In this document: positions 59,814 through 64,000 of the stretch, one piece after another
Layout of the letters: each line of letters starts with the position of its first letter
Numbering within the stretch: the first letter of the stretch is position 1
Assembly: GCA_036426205.1 (NCBI GenBank)
Contig: CM071568.1
Location: forward strand, 45,958,483-46,022,482
From: Ascaphus truei
Lineage: Eukaryota; Chordata; Amphibia; Anura; Ascaphidae
DNA: 64,000 bases
Reading direction: 5' to 3'
Made by a program: the position numbers and the translations under genes
The notes under the pieces: generated by a model
Seen by the model: only the letters and a program-made list of their open reading frames with translations
Databases searched by the model: none
Told to the model about the DNA's origin: nothing

Positions 59814-60484
59814 ACGGCATACATGCCAACACGTCTTTAGGGAGGTATTTTGTGTACCATAAATCTGACGATTTTATTAGCCTAGTTTTCTGAAGAAATC
59901 GATGCTTTGCTTGTGCAGAATGGTTACTTTTGGGAAGGGATAAAGGAAAGCAGAGTTATGGCAGGAGGGAATACGATTTTAAGTGGATAAACTAATGTAC
60001 ACATGGATTCACCTGTCCATATCATTTATGTATGCAAGAAGGTTTATGGAACGGATAATAATTTTGCATTTCATGTATTTCTATTTTGTCCCCCTCCATA
60101 AAAAAATAGAGGAATGAGACTGATGTGAAAAATAGCTACAAGTAAATAACTTTTTTGGAGGCCTGGTTACTTTTGAAAAGCAGAGAAATGGACAAGCAAG
60201 AGACTGCCTGTTTTAGGGAGCTCCCTGTGCACATCAAGCTATCAAATCCAGGATTTAGGAGACCCCCGTGTGTTCAGTTGTTAGAGTACGCATCAAGAAG
60301 TATTACATTAAGGGGCCTGATCATATAAGGGGCCTGATCAGGTTTCATTGTACTTCATACGTACCATACATTTTCAAAATATGCCAGCTTCTTCCCTCCT
60401 CACCAGCTTCTCTCCCACATGCTCCCGCTATTGGGCGAGGGTAATCAGCACGTCACTACAACGGCTGTCTGTAGGGCAGAATAA

Positions 60485-60600
60485 ATGTCCGTACTTGCGA
60501 TGCAAGCGTACGGACATGGGGTTACGGATGGAGCTATTGAAAATATGTCCTTACTCGCAAGTGTACTTAAAGCGAGTGTCCTTAAACCGGGGTATGCCTG
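60485..60600. mobile_element. Tigger-like MITE, partial
   Basis: Ends AAACCGGGGTATGCCTG followed by TA, matching the right end of the 47758 copy, with the shared AGTGTACTTAAAGCGAGTGT word. The left end is not matched. Confidence 0.6.
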
Positions 60601-60609
60601 TATAGAATC

Positions 60610-61915
60610 TTGCTACAAATTGCTAAATCGCACATCGGACACTTGTCTACATAATGTCCCCGAAAAAACAGCAGTCTTGGTATCACTCCTACAGTAATAT
60701 TACTGCTCTCGTGTTCTTATTTATGTAGCATGCCGGTGCCGGGCCTTGTTACATTTTACTTTGAAGTCGTAACTTTAAATTATATTTTTCCGTTTTGTTT
60801 ACTATTTTTTGAGAAAAAAGGTTTTGCGATGCACGTGTTGAAATACATCTTTGACAACAACAATTAACATTGTGTAAATGATACAGTTGCCAGTATCCAG
60901 GCTGTAGAGTACTGTATAAAAAAAATATACAATTGCAAAGAGAAATGTGTGATTATAACTTTCAGTGCAGTTTAAATCAATGATTACAATATCATTTTTA
61001 ACTATTGCTTAATTTGTTTACCACCTATATACTACTAGCACTAACTTTGTAAAAAATAAATAAACCCATATCAGCATAAAGGTTTAGGTTACGTGCTAAC
61101 CTGGTTTGAAGAGGAACCTACCATCCTAAATGTGCATGTATATGTCCTCCCTCACCTGCAAGTCTGCGTATCCCACAGTAGAACTGACCTACAGAGTAGC
61201 TATCGTTTACAAGCGAGACGGGGAAACAGAAACTGCAGCTGTGGGGACCAGGTTTGCTCATAAATTTTCTTTCTGACTTTTTTTTCTTCTTCCACCCGTT
61301 GCAATAGTCATCCGTTGGGGAAAAACTAAAACCGAGTTGGAGAGAATTGGAGAATAAAACCCACGGCACTTCTTAAATCACGGTTTATGTTTTGGACAGG
61401 AATTGTAGCACTGCTACTTGAGTCAAAGTTGTACTGTTTGCGATTAGTAATAGTCCAGCAAGAAGATTTTAGTGGTTGCTACATTTTGCCAAATATATCT
61501 TGTTTTGGGGGGCGCTGGAAGAGGGGGGGGACTTACAGTGGAGAGGGGGGGGGGGGGGCATTTTTGTGTGTAAAAATTCTAACATCGCTGTGCACCAATC
61601 CTTTCCATTTTAATTTCAACGTCTAACTCCAAAAGTGCCACAGTTGCCCAAATAAATAAGAACAATATGCAACAACGGTGGCAATTATAATAATGAGGTC
61701 ACAAAATTATGTTAGCCTTTTTTTTTTTTTGTTACTTCTATAATAAAGTAATGAATTATTTTACCAATGCGTTATTTGACTGGTATAAAAAAGGTTGCTT
61801 TAATGATAACAATTACCAAGAGCGTCCTCTGTATACTAACTTCGCTGCACAAAACAGAATATACATTTTTGATAAATGACCATGTTATATGTATTAGTAC
61901 TTTTACTAAGCCATG
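60610..61915. other. No gene recognised (1.3 kb)
   Basis: AT-rich, with G runs near 61525-61558. Nothing else recognised. Confidence 0.4.
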
Positions 61916-61920
61916 TTCTA

Positions 61921-62025
61921 GATCAGGGTTGCTCAACACCAGTCCTCAATTCCCTCCCAACAGGTCAGGTTTTCAGGATATCCCAGCGTCAGCGCAGGTG
62001 GCTCAGTCAAAGACTGGACTTGCCC
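61921..62025. mobile_element. Half copy of the ACTCCAGTC hAT MITE
   Basis: CAGGGTTGCTCAACACCAGT then AACAGGTCAGGTTTTCAGGA and GGCTCAGTCAAAGACTGG. Only the left half is readable. Confidence 0.7.
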
Positions 62026-62127
62026 ACCCTTTATGTAGGGGAATGATTATGGGTGGAGAAGGCACTTGGGAACAGGCAGTGCCTGGATTTTCTCCACTTA
62101 ATGTATCTTGTTGGTTAAAGGTGCCAT

Positions 62128-62372
62128 CCTTTCAGTGAGTAGCGACACTGACTGGCACTGAGAGTTTGAAGCAAGGGAGCCTGGTTCAATTCCTGGTGTC
62201 GGCTCCTTGTGACCTTGGGAAAGTCACTTTATCTCCCTGTGCCTCAGGCACCAAAAACCACAGATTGTAAGCTCCACGGGGCAGGGACCTGTGCCTGCAA
62301 AATGTCTCTGTAAAGCGCTGCGTACAACTAGCAGCGCTATACAAGAGCATGCTATTATTATTATTATTATCC
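62128..62372 (+). mobile_element. CORE-SINE, near full length
   Basis: B box GGTTCAATTCC near 62182, CORE block TTGGGAAAGTCACTTTATCT, L2-like tail GATTGTAAGCTCCACGGGGC and AAGCGCTGCGTACAACTAGC, and an (ATT)n end. Closely similar to the copy at 63537. Confidence 0.85.
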
Positions 62373-62834
62373 CCCCTAGGACAAAAATCAGCAAATGACC
62401 GTTAGTTTTAATTAATTAAACATGTATGTGATTAACAGCCTTTTCTTTATATATTTTGTTTACAGTTAGCTGAGAGGCCAAGACATGGAAGGGGATGGGT
62501 TTGATCCTGTTTGTGACATCTCTGTGTGCTCTAACAGAGACAGGGTGGGCAAGCTGTCAAGTGAACACATATATATGCGTATAGGTGTCAAAGAGGAGTG
62601 CTACTGAGCATGGCAATATATATTTAAAACCAGAGACAGAACATGAAACACAGACAGAGCTCAGTGCTACATCCATTAACACAGATACATGGTACGGTAC
62701 AGTGCCTATATATATATATATATATAGATATAGATATTGTTTGAATAAAATGGTCTTTGAGTTTAACCCTTTGGCCAAAGTGTTGTAAGCCCCTGAGCCC
62801 CTCCAAGGCAGACCACATCTCAAGGGTCACATCT

Positions 62835-63085
62835 CACTAAAATAAATTCTTAATAACCTGTACATTACCAGGAAGAATGATTTATAATAAATCTGTCAAA
62901 ATTAGTTGCATAGTTCTAAGTCTGATTGAAGCTCTTATTAACCTGTACATTACCAGGAAAAGCACTCTGTATTAGATTTGTCACAATCAAACTGTATGCA
63001 GGTTCCCATGAGTGTGGAGGTGAAATGGAGTGAGCTTTTAAAAGCTTCCTGGTCATGTACAAGTTATTAAGAATTTATTTTAGTG
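62835..63085. mobile_element. MITE with ~39-bp inverted repeats
   Basis: CACTAAAATAAATTCTTAAT on the left pairs with ATTAAGAATTTATTTTAGTG on the right. CTGTACATTACCAGGA and TCCTGGTCATGTAC extend the pairing. No clear target duplication. An internal copy of TAACCTGTACATTACCAGGA lies at 62939. Confidence 0.8.
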
Positions 63086-63536
63086 TTAGGACCCTATAAA
63101 TAAATTTTGATATCCAAAGAAATCAGAACGGCAAAAATGTCCCTTTATGTAGTATTACTGTTTAAATAAGACGATGGAAAAAAAGTGGATTTCAAAAATA
63201 TCGCCCCCCCCTCTCATGTAACAGGGACCCCTCATTTTAAAGGTGCAGTGCCAGTTCATACCCAAATTAAATAATGGCAGTGATAGGTTTAACCCCTCTT
63301 GAGTGCCAGAGGGGCCGCAGTCACATGATCGCTCTTTCACGGATGACGGAAGGGGAGGAGTTCTTTCGTTCCACTTCATTGTCAATCTAATCCTGTGCAG
63401 GAGGCTATCACCCCCTAGAGAGACAAGTGGGCATTTTAGGATGTAGCCACGGTGTCACTGGGCCCCTGAAGTGCCAGACCCCATGAGGTGGTGGCTGCAT
63501 CTCAGGGAACCCAAAGTGTTTATAGAATTAAACTAG

Positions 63537-63795
63537 AGGGAGTGGCTCAGTGAGTAAAGACACTGACTGGCACTGAGTTTGAAGCAGGGGAGCCTGGTTC
63601 AATTCCCGGTGTCGGCTCCTTGTGACATTGGGCAAGTCACTTTATCTCCCTGTGCCTCAGGCACCAAAAAAAAACCATAGATTGTGAGCTCCACGGGGCA
63701 GGGACCTGTGCCTGCAAAATGTCTCTGTAAAGCGCTACGTTAAACTAGCAGCGCTATACAAAAACATATTATTTTATTATTATTATTATTAGATG
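63537..63795 (+). mobile_element. CORE-SINE, full length
   Basis: The best copy in the window. A box GTGGCTCAGTGAG near 63542, B box GGTTCAATTCC at 63597, CORE TTGGGCAAGTCACTTTATCT, tail GAGCTCCACGGGGCAGGGAC and AAGCGCTACGTTAAACTAGC, then (ATT)n. tRNA-derived head, CORE and an L2-like tail in one element. Confidence 0.9.
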
Positions 63796-64000
63796 TTTGA
63801 AATGGGGTTTAAAAAAGTAGACAAGTTTAAAGTTTTTTTTGAAAGCCTGACATTTTTTGTTATTTACGTTTCTGTAAGGATTATGAATAGGGGGGTGAGG
63901 GCAGGTAGGGTTATTATTGTCAAACTTGTCAGCTCCAACCTCAGAATAAGGGGATGCCTATGTATGCATATAAATGATGGAAGGTAACAGGCCCTTTCAG

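Noticed and set aside
58636..59893. Frames of 334-392 residues rich in Arg and Glu, and Ser/Leu frames opposite
   Set aside because: They arise from the (GA)n tract inside a hAT element.
63597..63607. GGTTCAATTCC B box as a possible tRNA gene
   Set aside because: No cloverleaf or acceptor stem; the same block recurs in every CORE-SINE copy.

Overview
This looks like vertebrate nuclear DNA, most likely from an anuran amphibian or a similarly repeat-rich lower vertebrate. The reasons are a spliced exon with canonical GT-AG borders, CORE-SINE and L2-like 3' tails, Tc1, hAT and Harbinger elements, an L1 ORF1, a Ngaro/DIRS-type tyrosine-recombinase fragment with an SGNH hydrolase, many dinucleotide microsatellites, and no operons or bacterial-style genes. 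The species is inferred from repeat content only.

Host coding content is very small. One convincing exon lies at 54900-55020 on the + strand (121 nt, serine-rich and disordered). I could not name its gene. A second, gene-derived fragment at 48698-48928 matches the SAND-like part of a SKI-family corepressor (SKOR1/SKOR2). It is truncated at both ends, carries two compensating indels and sits between two Helitron-like 3' termini, so it is best read as a captured or degenerate fragment. Most long open frames in the window are artefacts of microsatellites, C-rich runs or tandem repeats.

Layout: 1-5930 holds small DNA transposons and a 32-bp EcoRI-type tandem satellite (4214-5625). 5940-8600 shows nothing recognisable. 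9443-10052 is a 610-bp palindrome. 11729-16803 is a hAT-type element split by a 4.7-kb nest: Ngaro YR and SGNH remnants, an L2-like tail, a CpG-rich promoter-like block, an antisense L1 ORF1 and a LINE 3' fragment. 17-30 kb carries hAT MITEs with visible 8-bp target duplications, LTR-like blocks, L2-like tails and a LINE fragment with a MITE nested in it. 31.7-34.8 kb holds a LINE fragment, a C-rich hAT and a complete but broken Tc1 element, end to end. 35-46 kb is microsatellites and scattered MITEs. 46-51 kb is the Helitron/SKOR/C-rich region. 54.9 kb is the exon. 57-60 kb has a Harbinger MITE and a 1.3-kb hAT with a large GA tract. 60-64 kb has SINEs and MITEs.

There is no gene cluster or pathway here. 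The window appears to be intronic or intergenic DNA of one + strand gene, dominated by layered transposon insertions. Runs of one-base indels in homopolymers (satellite copies 4680-5560, the SKOR fragment, C-rich tracts) suggest that part of the fine-scale damage may be assembly error rather than mutation. No previously undescribed system could be demonstrated. The best leads are the SKOR fragment between Helitron ends, the large palindrome, and the promoter-like block inside the transposon nest.
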